DNA of 64,000 bases from Arthrobacter sp. YN (GCF_002224285.1 NZ_CP022436.1:682001-746000); one strand, 5' to 3'. Positions 34,413-43,872 are shown, counted from the first letter of the stretch. Program-made: numbers and translations. The notes: generated from the letters alone by a model not told the origin.

Positions 34413-35909
34413 GTGGAAAACACCCTGACTTTTGATTCGGCTCTGACACGCGCCGAGCGGGCGTTCGTTGAGTCCCTGCCCACGCAGCTTTACATCGACG
34501 GCCAGTGGACAGACGCGTCCGACGGCGGGACATCGGCTGTGGAGGACCCTTCCACTGGCGCTGTCCTCACCAAGATCGCTGACGCGTCTCCCGCTGACGG
34601 CGATCGGGCCTTGGCCGCGGCGGCCCGAGTCCAAGAGTCCTGGGCGGCGACCCCGCCGCGCGAGCGTGGCGAAATCCTGCGCCGCGCCTTCGAGCTCGTT
34701 ACTGCACGGGCCGAGGATTTCGCCCTTGTGATGACCCTGGAGATGGGCAAGCCGGTGGCCGAATCCCGCGGCGAAGTTGCCTATGGGGCCGAGTTCCTGC
34801 GCTGGTTCTCTGAGGAAGCCGTGCGGGTTTCGGGACGCTACTCCACGGCACCGGACGGCAAGTCCAGGCTGCTCGTGACCAAGCGGCCCGTGGGTCCGTG
34901 CCTGTTCATCACGCCATGGAACTTCCCCTTGGCCATGGCCACGCGCAAGATCGCCCCGGCTATCGCCGCCGGCTGCACCATGGTCCTCAAACCGGCCAAC
35001 CTGACCCCGCTGACGGCCTTGCTGTTCACGCAGGTCCTGCAGGAAGCAGGCCTTCCTGCGGGTGTCCTGAACGTCATTCCCACTACCCGCCCGGGGGACG
35101 TCACGGGGCCGCTCATCCGGGACAGCCGCCTGCGCAAGCTCTCGTTCACGGGATCCACCGGCGTGGGGCAGCAGCTCATCGCGGACTCGGCGCACCAAGT
35201 ACTGCGGACCTCCATGGAACTGGGCGGCAACGCGCCGTTCCTGGTCTTTGAGGACGCGGACCTTGAGGCAGCGATTGACGGCGCCATGGTGGCCAAGCTC
35301 CGGAACATGGGGGAGGCCTGCACAGCGGCCAACCGGTTCATCGTGCACGAATCCTTGGCTTCGGAGTTCAGCCGTCGGTTGGCCGAACGGATGTCTTCTT
35401 TGGTGCTGGGGCGCGGCTCCGCTGAAGGCACCAGCATCGGGCCGCTCATTGATGCCAAGAGCCGGGCGAAGGTGGACGAACTGGTCAGGGATGCCGTTGA
35501 TGGTGGCGCGACTGTCCTGACCGGCGGTTCCATGGCCGACGGGCGGGGCCATTTCTATCCGCCCACGGTCCTGACGAACGTGGCCTCTTCGGCCCGGATC
35601 CTCCGTGAAGAGGTCTTCGGTCCCGTAGCGCCCGTGGTCAGCTTCTCCACCGAGGACGAAGCGATCGCCTTGGCGAACGACACCGAGTACGGCCTGGTGG
35701 CCTACGCCTACACGAGGGACCTCAACCGCGGTATCCGTCTGTTCGAAAAGGTGGATGTAGGTATGTTCGGGCTCAACACCGGCATCGTGTCCAACCCCGC
35801 GGCGCCGTTTGGCGGCGTGAAGCAATCCGGTCTGGGCCGCGAGGGTGGAACCGAGGGCATCGAGGAGTTCCTGGAAACCCGCTACATCGGCATTGCGGAC
35901 CCCTCCTGA
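34413..35909 (+). CDS. aldehyde dehydrogenase, succinate-semialdehyde (GabD-like) class
   Basis: This 498-residue ALDH starts at a GTG immediately after the previous stop. The catalytic Cys is in GEACTAANRFIVH and the Glu in MELGGNAPFLVFEDADL. ETLAMGKP-like TLEMGKPVAESRGEVAYGAEFLRWFSEEAVR is the usual GabD signature (here near 110-140). It oxidises a semialdehyde to a dicarboxylate or similar acid. TGATG overlap with the next gene. Confidence 0.9.
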   Translation: MENTLTFDSALTRAERAFVESLPTQLYIDGQWTDASDGGTSAVEDPSTGAVLTKIADASPADGDRALAAAARVQESWAATPPRERGEILRRAFELVTARAEDFALVMTLEMGKPVAESRGEVAYGAEFLRWFSEEAVRVSGRYSTAPDGKSRLLVTKRPVGPCLFITPWNFPLAMATRKIAPAIAAGCTMVLKPANLTPLTALLFTQVLQEAGLPAGVLNVIPTTRPGDVTGPLIRDSRLRKLSFTGSTGVGQQLIADSAHQVLRTSMELGGNAPFLVFEDADLEAAIDGAMVAKLRNMGEACTAANRFIVHESLASEFSRRLAERMSSLVLGRGSAEGTSIGPLIDAKSRAKVDELVRDAVDGGATVLTGGSMADGRGHFYPPTVLTNVASSARILREEVFGPVAPVVSFSTEDEAIALANDTEYGLVAYAYTRDLNRGIRLFEKVDVGMFGLNTGIVSNPAAPFGGVKQSGLGREGGTEGIEEFLETRYIGIADPS

Positions 35910-36589
35910 TGCTTCGTGTGCTCGTCACGGGCGGCACCAGCGGAATCGGTGCCGCCCTGGTAAGGGAGTCCCTGCGGGCAGGCCACTCCGTCTTCACCAC
36001 CGGGCGTCATCCAGGGAAGCTCGCGGCGTTCGTCGAATCGTGCTCCAGTCTGGGTCATGTTGCTGGCATCGTGGCGGATGCCGGTGACTGGGAGCAAACC
36101 CGTGATGCCGTGTCCGAAGCGCACGAGTTCCTTGGCGGGATCGACGTTGCGGTGGCAAACGCCGGGTTCTCCGCGGCTGGCGACCTGGCCGGCGGCGACC
36201 CTGACCGTTGGCGTGACATGGTGCTCACCAACGTTTATGGCCCGGCGATCCTGGCCAAGGCCGCGCTGCCGCAACTCCTGGAGAACCGTGGCCACATGGT
36301 CTTGATCGGCAGTACAGCGGGGAGGAAGGTCTACCCGGGCAATCTCTACACAGCCACCAAATGGGCCGTGACCGGCTACGCAGAGTCGCTCCGGCAGCAA
36401 CTCGTGGGGACCGGAGTGCGGGTGCTGCACATTGCGCCGGGCCACGTGGATACGCCGCTGTGGAAGGAGGCTCCGGATGCCTTCATTCCGCCCGAGTCCG
36501 TGGCTGCGACCATGCTGTGGGCACTGACCCAGCCACCCGGCGTCGACGTTTCAGAAGTCATGGTCCGGGCAACCGGCCAGGCGTTCTAG
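35909..36589 (+). CDS. short-chain dehydrogenase/reductase
   Basis: This 226-residue SDR has the TGGTSGIG cofactor loop at 7-14, NAG near 84, the catalytic Ser in LIGSTAG and YTATK (YxxxK) further on. Arg/His-containing sequence after the first strand (TTGRHPGKL) suggests NADP preference. It is the last gene of the IclR-linked run, coupled by overlap to the upstream ALDH. The substrate is unknown. Confidence 0.9.
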   Translation: MLRVLVTGGTSGIGAALVRESLRAGHSVFTTGRHPGKLAAFVESCSSLGHVAGIVADAGDWEQTRDAVSEAHEFLGGIDVAVANAGFSAAGDLAGGDPDRWRDMVLTNVYGPAILAKAALPQLLENRGHMVLIGSTAGRKVYPGNLYTATKWAVTGYAESLRQQLVGTGVRVLHIAPGHVDTPLWKEAPDAFIPPESVAATMLWALTQPPGVDVSEVMVRATGQAF

Positions 36590-36701
36590 GGTTAGGCGCC
36601 GTCAGAGCCTTTTCCCGTGTCCGGGCGTAAAATTGCCTCACTGAACGGCACGCACTGACCCTGCCGCTCTTTCTCTCCCGTAAGAGAGGAGGTGGAAGAA
36701 C

Positions 36702-36938
36702 ATGGGACGCAGAATGGAAGGCTTCGTCCATGTGACCGAGCGGCTGCAGTCCGTTTTTGGACCGGCAACCCACGGCGACACGGATAGCCCCGTGGTGCAT
36801 CGGCACGACGATTTTGAGACGGCCTCCGAGGCGGATCTGAAGAACTTCGACGTCGAGACCGACTCTGAAGGCCATCACTACGCGGTCCGGAACAACGATC
36901 CAGGCCCTACCTCAACTGACTACTCTGTGCGTCACTGA
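36702..36938 (+). CDS. small hypothetical protein
   Basis: This is a 78-residue, acidic and His-rich soluble protein with a strong AGAGGAGGTGG Shine-Dalgarno upstream. It starts MGRRMEGFVHVTERLQSVFG and contains HRHDDFETASEADL near 48-61. I recognise no domain. It stands between the catabolic run and a LapA-like gene and appears to be independently transcribed. Confidence 0.75.
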   Translation: MGRRMEGFVHVTERLQSVFGPATHGDTDSPVVHRHDDFETASEADLKNFDVETDSEGHHYAVRNNDPGPTSTDYSVRH

Positions 36939-37008
36939 CTATCGCCTAACTCATCAGCATGCTTAGTATGTATGAGCAGGGTGATGTCGGGACAAGAGGG
37001 GGTCGTCA

Positions 37009-37368
37009 ATGAGTTTCCAGGATGATGCAGCAGGGGTTCCCAGTGGGGCTCCCCGTCAGGAACGTGCCGTCCCACCTCCGGTGGCCAGTGCGTCCAGGCC
37101 AACCCGCACGGCCGCCCTGTGGGTGGCTGTCGCCGTTGGCTTGGTGGTCCTGGTGATGCTGATCGTGTTCTTCGTCCAGAACCAGGACATGATCACAGTC
37201 CGTTTCTTCGGGCTGCAGGGAACCCTCGCGCTGGGCACCACCCTCTTCATCGCAGCCGTGGGCGGAGGCGTGCTGGTAGCCCTTGCCGGAGGTGCGCGGA
37301 TCCTCCAGCTCAGAATGGTCAACCACCGCCGCAAGAAGACCGTGGGCGGCCCGGGAGCGGCGCCTTAG
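37009..37368 (+). CDS. LapA-like (DUF1049) membrane protein
   Basis: This 119-residue protein has a Pro/Ala-rich N-terminus and two hydrophobic helices (about 35-58 and 75-98). The conserved core FFVQNQDMITVRFFGLQGTLALG and GGARILQLRM are the marks of the LapA_dom family, whose Gram-negative members act in lipopolysaccharide assembly. The actinobacterial role is unknown. Confidence 0.85.
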   Translation: MSFQDDAAGVPSGAPRQERAVPPPVASASRPTRTAALWVAVAVGLVVLVMLIVFFVQNQDMITVRFFGLQGTLALGTTLFIAAVGGGVLVALAGGARILQLRMVNHRRKKTVGGPGAAP

Positions 37369-37394
37369 GGACTCGTGGCTGCCGGCTGTTAACT

Positions 37395-37430
37395 GCGGAA
37401 GGACCGGAGCGCTTGCTCCGGTCCTTCCGC
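37395..37430. terminator. terminator between LapA-like and DUF4193 genes
   Basis: A perfect 16-base stem, GCGGAAGGACCGGAGC with GCTCCGGTCCTTCCGC, has a four-base loop GCTT and is followed by AATTT. It sits between convergent genes. Confidence 0.85.
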
Positions 37431-37491
37431 AATTTAATCCCGACGGCGGCACTCCCTGACGATGTTGATTCCGCCGGGGTGGTGGGCTGTC

Positions 37492-37791
37492 TTAGCCTTC
37501 GCAGTCGGTGCAGTAGGCGACGCCGTCTTTTTCGCGTGCGATCTGCGAGCGGTGGCGTACCAGGAAGCAGGAGTGACAAGTGAACTCGTCGTTTGCCTGC
37601 GGAATGACCTGGATAACCAGTTCTTCGGCGACGATTTCGCCACCGGGGCCGTTGGCGTCGAGGCCATCGGTTTCGTCCAGTTCAAGCACGACACTCTTGG
37701 CCGTGGGAGCGCTGGCGGATTGAAGAGCCTGGAGGGACTGCTCCTGGTTCTCTTTTACATCGGTACGGAGTTCGTCGTAATCGGCTGCCAC
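37492..37791 (-). CDS. DUF4193 zinc-ribbon-like protein
   Basis: This is a 99-residue acidic protein typical of actinobacteria. The C-terminus has FTCHSCFLVRHRSQIA followed by YCTDCEG, a CxxC...CxxC pair that probably binds zinc. The function is not established; family members are often conserved near cell-cycle or housekeeping genes. A promoter must lie in 37792-37897. Confidence 0.85.
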   Translation of the reverse strand: MAADYDELRTDVKENQEQSLQALQSASAPTAKSVVLELDETDGLDANGPGGEIVAEELVIQVIPQANDEFTCHSCFLVRHRSQIAREKDGVAYCTDCEG

Positions 37792-37897
37792 TTTTTAATG
37801 CCTCTTCGTGTTAGGGGGTTACCGGGTATGCAACGTACAGCATGCCACGAAAATTCCATACCATACCCCAGTTCTCCCGCTTGTGGCGAAAACCACG

Positions 37898-37927
37898 TGG
37901 GTGACGGGCAAAAAAACCCGCCACCCA
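37898..37927 (-). terminator. probable terminator of the GH3 operon
   Basis: TGGGTGACGGG (37898-37908) pairs with CCCGCCACCCA (37917-37927) with one mismatch around an A-rich loop, just after the beta-glucosidase stop on the minus strand. Confidence 0.55.
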
Positions 37928-37946
37928 GCGTGATTTCGCCCATGTG

Positions 37947-40442
37947 TTACCGGAGTTCGATGTCCAATGATTGGAAGTGATCGGCCGCGTGGCGACCCAC
38001 CAGCAGGCGGAACGTGCCCTGCTCAAACTGCCAGCCGCCGTCGTAGTGTGCAAACGCCTTGGCGGGGATATGTATTTCCACGCTTTCGGTTCCGTTCGCG
38101 GCGAGGTGCGTTCCGGCGTAGCCGGCAAGCCAGCGGACGGGACGTTCGACGGCGGAATCGGCGCGGGCCAGATAGACCTGGACCACTTCCCGTCCGGTGC
38201 GCGTGCCCGTGTTCTTGACGGGCACGTGCACCACGACGTCGTTCCCGGCGGTCACTGCCTGCGGGGCGTGGGCTGTGCCGAGCTCGAACGTTGTGTACCC
38301 GAGGCCATAACCGAACGGGAGGGCCGGCGCTGCGCGGCCGGCGGCTTCCTGCTTGAGCCAGGCGCGGTAGCCGATGTGGATTCCTTCGGCGTAGACCACC
38401 TTGCCCTCAACGGGCGTGGTGCTCAACACCGGGACGTCTTCCAGCGCGGCGGGCCAGGTGGTGGGCAGGCGTCCGCCAGGCTCTTCGATGCCCAGCAGGA
38501 TGTCTGCGATGGCGCTGCCGAACTCCTGGCCGCCGAACCAGCCCAGCAGGACCGCATCCACGGTGTCCAGCCATGGCATGAGCACGGGTGAGCCTGAGTT
38601 CACCACCACTACTGTGCGCGGGTTGGCAGCTGCCACGGCCTCCACCAACTGGTTCTGGTAGCCGGGGAGGTCCAGGTCCTTGCGGTCGAAGCCTTCGGAC
38701 TCAATGGCGGCGTTGGTGCCCACCACAACCACAGCGACGTCGGAAGTCCGGGCAGCTTCCACCGCGGCGTCAATCTCGGCTTGCGGGTCCGTGACCACGG
38801 TTTCCTCGCCCAGCAGGATGGCCGTGAACGGGATGACCTGTTGTTTGGGCAGCTGGTACTCGGCCTCGATTCGGACAGTCTGCCCGGCCGTGGTCTCCAG
38901 GGCGTGGACGGTCTTGGGGGGATCGAAGAGGGCGGCGCCCAGGACGTCGGTGTCGTCCTTGATCTCGCCGTTGAAGACTTCCGACCCGTCCAAGGCAAAG
39001 CGGATCTGCCCAACGGTCCCTACGCCCAGGTGGTGGACGCCTGCTGTTTCGGCTGTCCAGTCCGCTTCCATGCGGATGGAGGCGGCGCCGTCGGGAATTC
39101 CTACGCCGAACCAGATCAGGTGCGAGGCCAGGCGGTCTTCTCCGGAGATTTCCGTGCCGTCGTCGGCGAGGAAGGTCACGCGGATTCCGGGGACGTTGGA
39201 GACCGGGTTGTGGAGTGAGGTGCGGGGGAAGGCCTGGATGCCTTCTGCCACCTTGGCGCCGCGGGCGTAGGTGACTGTGACGTCGTCGGGCAGTGCTTTC
39301 TGCAGGCCTTCCAGCGGCGAGACGGTGTACTTGGGCATCACGGTGGCGCTGCCGCCGCCTTGGGTGCGGGCTTCGTCGGCGTTGTGGCCGATCACCGCGA
39401 CGCTGCTGAGCGCCTTGGCATCAAGCGGAAGCAGGCCCTTGTTGCGGACCAGCACGGCGCCGCGGACGGCGACTTCACGCGCGACGGCGGCCCCGTCCAG
39501 TGACGCAGGGAGCTGGGTGACTGCAGCTTCGAATCCTTCCAAAGAGCCGACGCGGGCTGCAAGGCGCAGGATCCGGGTGGCCTTTTCCAGGATCGCCTCC
39601 CGGCTGACGCGGCCATCGTTGACGGCGGCGAGGAGCTTGGGTCCCCAGTGGCCTACCGGGCCGGGCATTTCAAGGTCCTGGTGGGCGTTGGCGGCGTCCA
39701 CTGAGCGGACACCGGTCCAGTCGGAGACGACGACGCCGTCGAAGCCCCACTCGGTGGACAGCGGCGTTTCAAGGAGCGTGTTCTCGCTGGCGGTGGTGCC
39801 GTTGATGGAGTTGTACGAGCTCATGACCAGCCAGGCGCGGGCTTCGGTGATGGCGTCCTCGAAGGCTGCCAGATAGAGCTCCCGCAGGGGTCGTTCGTCG
39901 ACCACGGAATCGGCGGTGAAACGCTCGGTTTCGGCCTCGTTGGCCAAGTAGTGCTTGGGCGTGGCGCCGACTCCCATGGACTGGACGCCGGCCACGTACC
40001 CGGCGGCCATGGTGGCGGTGAGCCGTGGGTCCTCGCTCATGCATTCGAAGTGGCGGCCGCCCAGCGGGGAGCGGTGCAGGTTGATGGTGGGGCCCAGAAC
40101 GGCGTGGACGCCTTTACGGCGGGCCTCCTGGCCCAGGACCTGCCCGTACCGGCGCGCGGTTTCGACGCTCCAGGTCGCGGACAGAGCGGACGACGACGGC
40201 AAGGAGACGGAGTCGTGACGCTCGTCGAAGTCTTCACCCCGGACGCCTGCCGGTCCGTCGGACATGACCACACGGGACAGCCCGATCTCCGGGATGGCGT
40301 GCGTGGACCACACGTCTGCGCCCGTCAGCAGTTGCACCTGCTGCTCAAGCGTGAGGCTCCGGGCGAGTTCCTGGATCTTGGTTTCCGCATCCTGCGCTCC
40401 TGCTGCTGGTGCTGTGACGGCGGCCGAAAGTGTGGGATTCAT
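37947..40442 (-). CDS. beta-glucosidase, glycoside hydrolase family 3
   Basis: This 831-residue GH3 enzyme has the substrate-binding Asp in VMSDGPAGVRG (62), KHYLANEAE (163-171) and the nucleophile Asp241 in VVVSDWTG. The second domain is interrupted by a PA14-like module (about 400-520, VRVTFLADDGTEI), which in other GH3 enzymes sets specificity for oligosaccharides, and an Fn3-like domain ends the protein. There is no signal peptide, so it acts in the cytosol on imported glucosides. Its start abuts the stop of the upstream MFS gene, forming an operon divergent from a TetR regulator. Confidence 0.93.
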   Translation of the reverse strand: MNPTLSAAVTAPAAGAQDAETKIQELARSLTLEQQVQLLTGADVWSTHAIPEIGLSRVVMSDGPAGVRGEDFDERHDSVSLPSSSALSATWSVETARRYGQVLGQEARRKGVHAVLGPTINLHRSPLGGRHFECMSEDPRLTATMAAGYVAGVQSMGVGATPKHYLANEAETERFTADSVVDERPLRELYLAAFEDAITEARAWLVMSSYNSINGTTASENTLLETPLSTEWGFDGVVVSDWTGVRSVDAANAHQDLEMPGPVGHWGPKLLAAVNDGRVSREAILEKATRILRLAARVGSLEGFEAAVTQLPASLDGAAVAREVAVRGAVLVRNKGLLPLDAKALSSVAVIGHNADEARTQGGGSATVMPKYTVSPLEGLQKALPDDVTVTYARGAKVAEGIQAFPRTSLHNPVSNVPGIRVTFLADDGTEISGEDRLASHLIWFGVGIPDGAASIRMEADWTAETAGVHHLGVGTVGQIRFALDGSEVFNGEIKDDTDVLGAALFDPPKTVHALETTAGQTVRIEAEYQLPKQQVIPFTAILLGEETVVTDPQAEIDAAVEAARTSDVAVVVVGTNAAIESEGFDRKDLDLPGYQNQLVEAVAAANPRTVVVVNSGSPVLMPWLDTVDAVLLGWFGGQEFGSAIADILLGIEEPGGRLPTTWPAALEDVPVLSTTPVEGKVVYAEGIHIGYRAWLKQEAAGRAAPALPFGYGLGYTTFELGTAHAPQAVTAGNDVVVHVPVKNTGTRTGREVVQVYLARADSAVERPVRWLAGYAGTHLAANGTESVEIHIPAKAFAHYDGGWQFEQGTFRLLVGRHAADHFQSLDIELR

Positions 40443-41723
40443 TTACTTGACTCCTTTGATGCGGGTGACGAGAAGGGCACCGATGATGCCAACAACAGCA
40501 CCACCGAGGAACAATGCGGGGTAGCCGCCCAGTGCGATGACAGGGAAGGCGATGGCAGGCACCAGGGATTGGGGGAGGGCCTGGGCGATGTTGAACACGC
40601 CGAAGGTTTTGGCGTTCTCCGACTGGTCTTTGGGCAACAGGTCCGTGATGAGCGCGACGTCCACGGCGCTGAAGACACCGAGGCCCAAGCCCAGAATTCC
40701 TTGGCCCACCAAGACCTGGCCGGTGTCGGTGCTGGTGGCGATAACCACCAAACCGCCCATCATGATGAGGGCAGAGATGATGACCATGCTTTTGCGTTTG
40801 CCAAGGCGGTCGCTGATCCAGCCACCGGCGAGGCTGGTGATGACGGTTCCGGCAGAGCTCACCAGGGTTGCTTGGAACACCAAACTGGTGACTTGGGTTT
40901 CGGCGACGTGGAGGTGGTCCGTGAAGAAGTACGGCAGGTAGAGCAGGCCGGCGCAGTAGCCAACATACACCAAGAACTTGGTGACCCAAGCCCACCCAAG
41001 GCCGGGGTGATCCTTGGGGTTGAAGTAGAAGGAACCGAGGATTTCCTTGAAATTCAGCGGTGCCGGTTTTTCGGTGAGGACGCGGTCCTTGAAGGTGAAG
41101 GCGAAGGCAATGGCTATCGCCGTGCCTACGATTCCGGGGACTACGGCCATCTGCAGGGCGGTCTCAAACATTTGTGCGAAGAAGGCCGCTGCCACGAGGC
41201 CGATGGGCAACGTCATGCCGATGAGGCCGGAAAGGCGTCCGCGCTCCGCAGGGCCCGCTTGATCGGGAAGGGTTGCTACCAGGGCGGCCAGGGCGGCGTT
41301 GAAGCCCAGCTGTGCTACAACCCAGGCAATGAGGACTGCGCCGACTTCCGTGGCTGAACCCAGTAGGAAGAGTGCTGCCAGGCCTATCAGGGAGCCTCCC
41401 ACGATCCAGGGTTTTCGCATGCCGAACCGGGACGTAGTGCGGTCGCTGAGGCGTCCGAAGAATGGGTTGGCGAGCAACGCGACGGCCGCCCCGACTCCAG
41501 CAACAAGGCTGAGTGCTCCGGCGCGCGTATCCGGGGTGGTGATCTCCGAAACCTTGATGGCGAGGACCACCAGTGCCGGGGCAAGAACGGCCATCCAGAG
41601 GCCGGCGCTGGCGATGGGCATGCCGATGACGTAGGCGCGGGAAGCGGATTGAGGCGGGGTGCTTACGGTCCCCGGGGCGGCGGTTTCCGCGCCTGCCATC
41701 TGCTGATTGATATTGAGGGCCAC
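40443..41723 (-). CDS. MFS transporter, probable glycoside importer
   Basis: This 426-residue protein has 12 predicted helices. The loop 2-3 motif is FFGRLSDRTTSRFGMRKPW, typical of the sugar-cation symporter (GPH/SweetTrehalose-like) and related MFS groups. It is directly followed by the GH3 gene with no gap, so it most likely imports a beta-glucoside or oligosaccharide for that enzyme. The specific sugar is not evident. Confidence 0.85.
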   Translation of the reverse strand: MALNINQQMAGAETAAPGTVSTPPQSASRAYVIGMPIASAGLWMAVLAPALVVLAIKVSEITTPDTRAGALSLVAGVGAAVALLANPFFGRLSDRTTSRFGMRKPWIVGGSLIGLAALFLLGSATEVGAVLIAWVVAQLGFNAALAALVATLPDQAGPAERGRLSGLIGMTLPIGLVAAAFFAQMFETALQMAVVPGIVGTAIAIAFAFTFKDRVLTEKPAPLNFKEILGSFYFNPKDHPGLGWAWVTKFLVYVGYCAGLLYLPYFFTDHLHVAETQVTSLVFQATLVSSAGTVITSLAGGWISDRLGKRKSMVIISALIMMGGLVVIATSTDTGQVLVGQGILGLGLGVFSAVDVALITDLLPKDQSENAKTFGVFNIAQALPQSLVPAIAFPVIALGGYPALFLGGAVVGIIGALLVTRIKGVK

Positions 41724-41786
41724 GTTGCCTCCTGATGAACGGGTGGCCCACCGTTGGGCCGCTGCAATGACTCTAGCCCCAAAAAT

Positions 41787-41830
41787 CTAGTGTGACTAGG
41801 TTTTGACCAAAAAAGTCGAGTGTCCCTCGA
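41787..41830. promoter_or_regulatory. two palindromes, probable TetR operators
   Basis: CTAGTGTGACTAG (41787-41799, five-base arms) lies within an A-run and a T-run, and TCGAGTGTCCCTCGA (41816-41830, five-base arms) is the second. Both lie between the MFS/GH3 operon and the divergent TetR gene, where the regulator should bind. Confidence 0.6.
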
Positions 41831-41858
41831 TATTTACGCTGTGAAATAGACTGAACGG

Positions 41859-42455
41859 ATGTCTACGACGAGGGCCCGGGGCCAATACGCCAAGGGGGCC
41901 GAACGCCGCGAACAGATCATCCAGACGGCAACCGATGTCTTCGCTACCGAAGGATTTGAGGGGACTGCGCTCAAGCGCGTCGCCGAATTGGTGGGCGTCA
42001 AGGAAGCCACGCTGTTCCATTACTTCAAGGGCAAGCAGGAACTGCTGACTGCAGTCCTTGCCGAACGGGATCGCCGCTCGCTTGCCGTTGGCGGCGAGGT
42101 GGAAGTGGGCCTCAACCTGATGCCGCCCATCGCCGAACGGAACGTGCGCGAGCCCGGACTGACCACGCTCTACGCGGTCGCCTCAGCTACTGCCAACGAT
42201 CCTGAGCATGCCTCACATGGCTACTTCAAAGAGCGGTACCAAACGGTGGTGCGGGACATCGCTGTCGACATCGAACGGCGCCAGTCTTCCGGCGAAGTAC
42301 GCACCGACGTCGACGCCGTGATGCTGGCACGGCTGACCGTGGCCGCCTTCGACGGGCTCCAGCTGCAGTGGCTGTACGACAAGAATGTGGACATGGCTGA
42401 CGGACTCCGGCAGCTCATTGACGTTTTGCTGGCACCGTCCCACCCAACTGAGTAA
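41859..42455 (+). CDS. TetR-family transcriptional regulator
   Basis: This 198-residue protein has an N-terminal TetR helix-turn-helix: RREQIIQTATDVFATEGFEG, then LKRVAELVGVKEATLFHYFKGKQELL. The ligand domain is unclassified. It is divergent from the MFS/GH3 genes with palindromes between, so it is probably their local repressor. Confidence 0.9.
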   Translation: MSTTRARGQYAKGAERREQIIQTATDVFATEGFEGTALKRVAELVGVKEATLFHYFKGKQELLTAVLAERDRRSLAVGGEVEVGLNLMPPIAERNVREPGLTTLYAVASATANDPEHASHGYFKERYQTVVRDIAVDIERRQSSGEVRTDVDAVMLARLTVAAFDGLQLQWLYDKNVDMADGLRQLIDVLLAPSHPTE

Positions 42456-42498
42456 CAGATAAGGCCGTTCTGAGCGCTCAGAACGGCCTTATCTGTTA
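42453..42498. terminator. 46-base perfect palindrome, bidirectional terminator
   Basis: The arms are 23 bases each with no loop (centre TGAGC|GCTCA at 42475/42476). The first three bases are the tetR stop codon TAA. It serves both tetR and the convergent lysC gene. Confidence 0.85.
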
Positions 42499-42525
42499 CT
42501 TACTTGGGCGTTGCCCGTGGTGATG

Positions 42526-43872
42526 CTAGCGGCCGGTGCCGCCGTAGACGGTAGCCTCAGCGTCGCCGTCGAGCTCGAACGCATTGTGGATGGCGCGAAC
42601 GGCGTCATCCAAGGCGTCCGCACTGGTGACCACGGAGATGCGGATTTCCGAAGTGGAGATCATGTCAATGTTGATCCCGGCGTCGGAAAGGGCCTTGAAG
42701 AACGTGGCAGAAACACCCGGGTGTGAACGCATGCCCGCGCCGATCAGGGAGAGCTTGCCGACGTGCTCGTTGTATTCAATGCTTTCGAAGCCGATCTGGC
42801 CTTCGGCAGCACGCAGGGCGGCCAGGGCGTCGGCACCCTCAACGATGGGCAGCGTGAAGGAGATGTCCGTGCGGCCGGTGCCGTGGGTGGAGACGTTCTG
42901 GACAATCATGTCGATGTTCGAGTGCGCATCGGCAATCACCTGGAAAATCGCCGCAGCTTTGCCGGGGATATCCGGGACGCCTACTACGGTGACCTTGGCT
43001 TCGGACCGGTCGTGTGCAACGCCGGAGATGATTGGCTGCTCCAAGGCAACTCCCTCTTGAATGTTGAACTTTTCGTCGGCGCCCGGGATGACCCACGTGC
43101 CTTCGTGCTGGCTGAATGAGGAACGGACGTGCAGCGGCACACCGAAACGGCGGGCGTACTCGACGCAGCGCAAGTGCAGGATCTTGGCGCCGGAAGCGGC
43201 CAATTCCAGCATTTCCTCGCTGGAGATTCGGTCGATCTTCTGGGCGGACGTCACCACGCGCGGGTCAGCGGTATAGATGCCGTCCACGTCCGTGTAGATC
43301 TCGCAGACATCGGCTTCCAGCGCTGCGGCCAAAGCGACGGCGGTAGTGTCCGAGCCGCCGCGGCCAAGCGTGGTGATCTCGTTGGTGCTGCGGCTCATGC
43401 CCTGGAAACCGGCCACGATTGCGATGTGGCCCTTGTCCAGTGCGGTGCGGATGCGGTGGGGGTCGACGTCGATAATTCGCGCCTTGCCGTGGATGCCGTC
43501 GGTAATCATGCCGGCCTGGGATCCCGTGAAGGACTGCGCGGAAGCGCCGAACTTGTTGATGGCCATGGCAAGGAGGGCCATGGAAATTCGTTCGCCGGCG
43601 GACAACAACATGTCCATTTCGCGGGCGGGAGCGGAGTCAGTGACCTGACCCGCGAGGTCCAGGAGTTCATCGGTGGTGTCACCCATTGCGGAGACAACAA
43701 CCACAACCTCGTTGCCGGCCTTCTGCGCATCCACGACGCGCTGTGCGACCCGCTTGATGCCATCGGCATCGGCAACCGAGGAACCGCCGAACTTCTGAAC
43801 GATCAGCTGCTTGGTAATGGCAGCCTCGTTGGAGAGCTCTTCGATCTTCACTTCGGTAGTGGGCATAGTCAT
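42526..43872 (-). CDS. lysC: aspartate kinase
   Basis: This 448-residue enzyme phosphorylates aspartate, the first step to lysine, threonine and methionine. The kinase motif [15 protein letters not shown], the [12 protein letters not shown] and [16 protein letters not shown] segments and two C-terminal ACT domains (about 290-440, [17 protein letters not shown] and the second around [14 protein letters not shown]) are clear. The ACT domains give feedback control, usually by lysine plus threonine in actinobacteria. asd is not adjacent on this strand. Confidence 0.96.
   Translation of the reverse strand: MTMPTTEVKIEELSNEAAITKQLIVQKFGGSSVADADGIKRVAQRVVDAQKAGNEVVVVVSAMGDTTDELLDLAGQVTDSAPAREMDMLLSAGERISMALLAMAINKFGASAQSFTGSQAGMITDGIHGKARIIDVDPHRIRTALDKGHIAIVAGFQGMSRSTNEITTLGRGGSDTTAVALAAALEADVCEIYTDVDGIYTADPRVVTSAQKIDRISSEEMLELAASGAKILHLRCVEYARRFGVPLHVRSSFSQHEGTWVIPGADEKFNIQEGVALEQPIISGVAHDRSEAKVTVVGVPDIPGKAAAIFQVIADAHSNIDMIVQNVSTHGTGRTDISFTLPIVEGADALAALRAAEGQIGFESIEYNEHVGKLSLIGAGMRSHPGVSATFFKALSDAGINIDMISTSEIRISVVTSADALDDAVRAIHNAFELDGDAEATVYGGTGR

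Noticed and set aside
33981..35825. Minus-strand open frame of 614 codons over the alcohol and aldehyde dehydrogenase genes
   Set aside because: The sense strand carries complete catalytic motifs of both enzymes. The antisense product is Arg/Gly/Gln-rich without a family resemblance.
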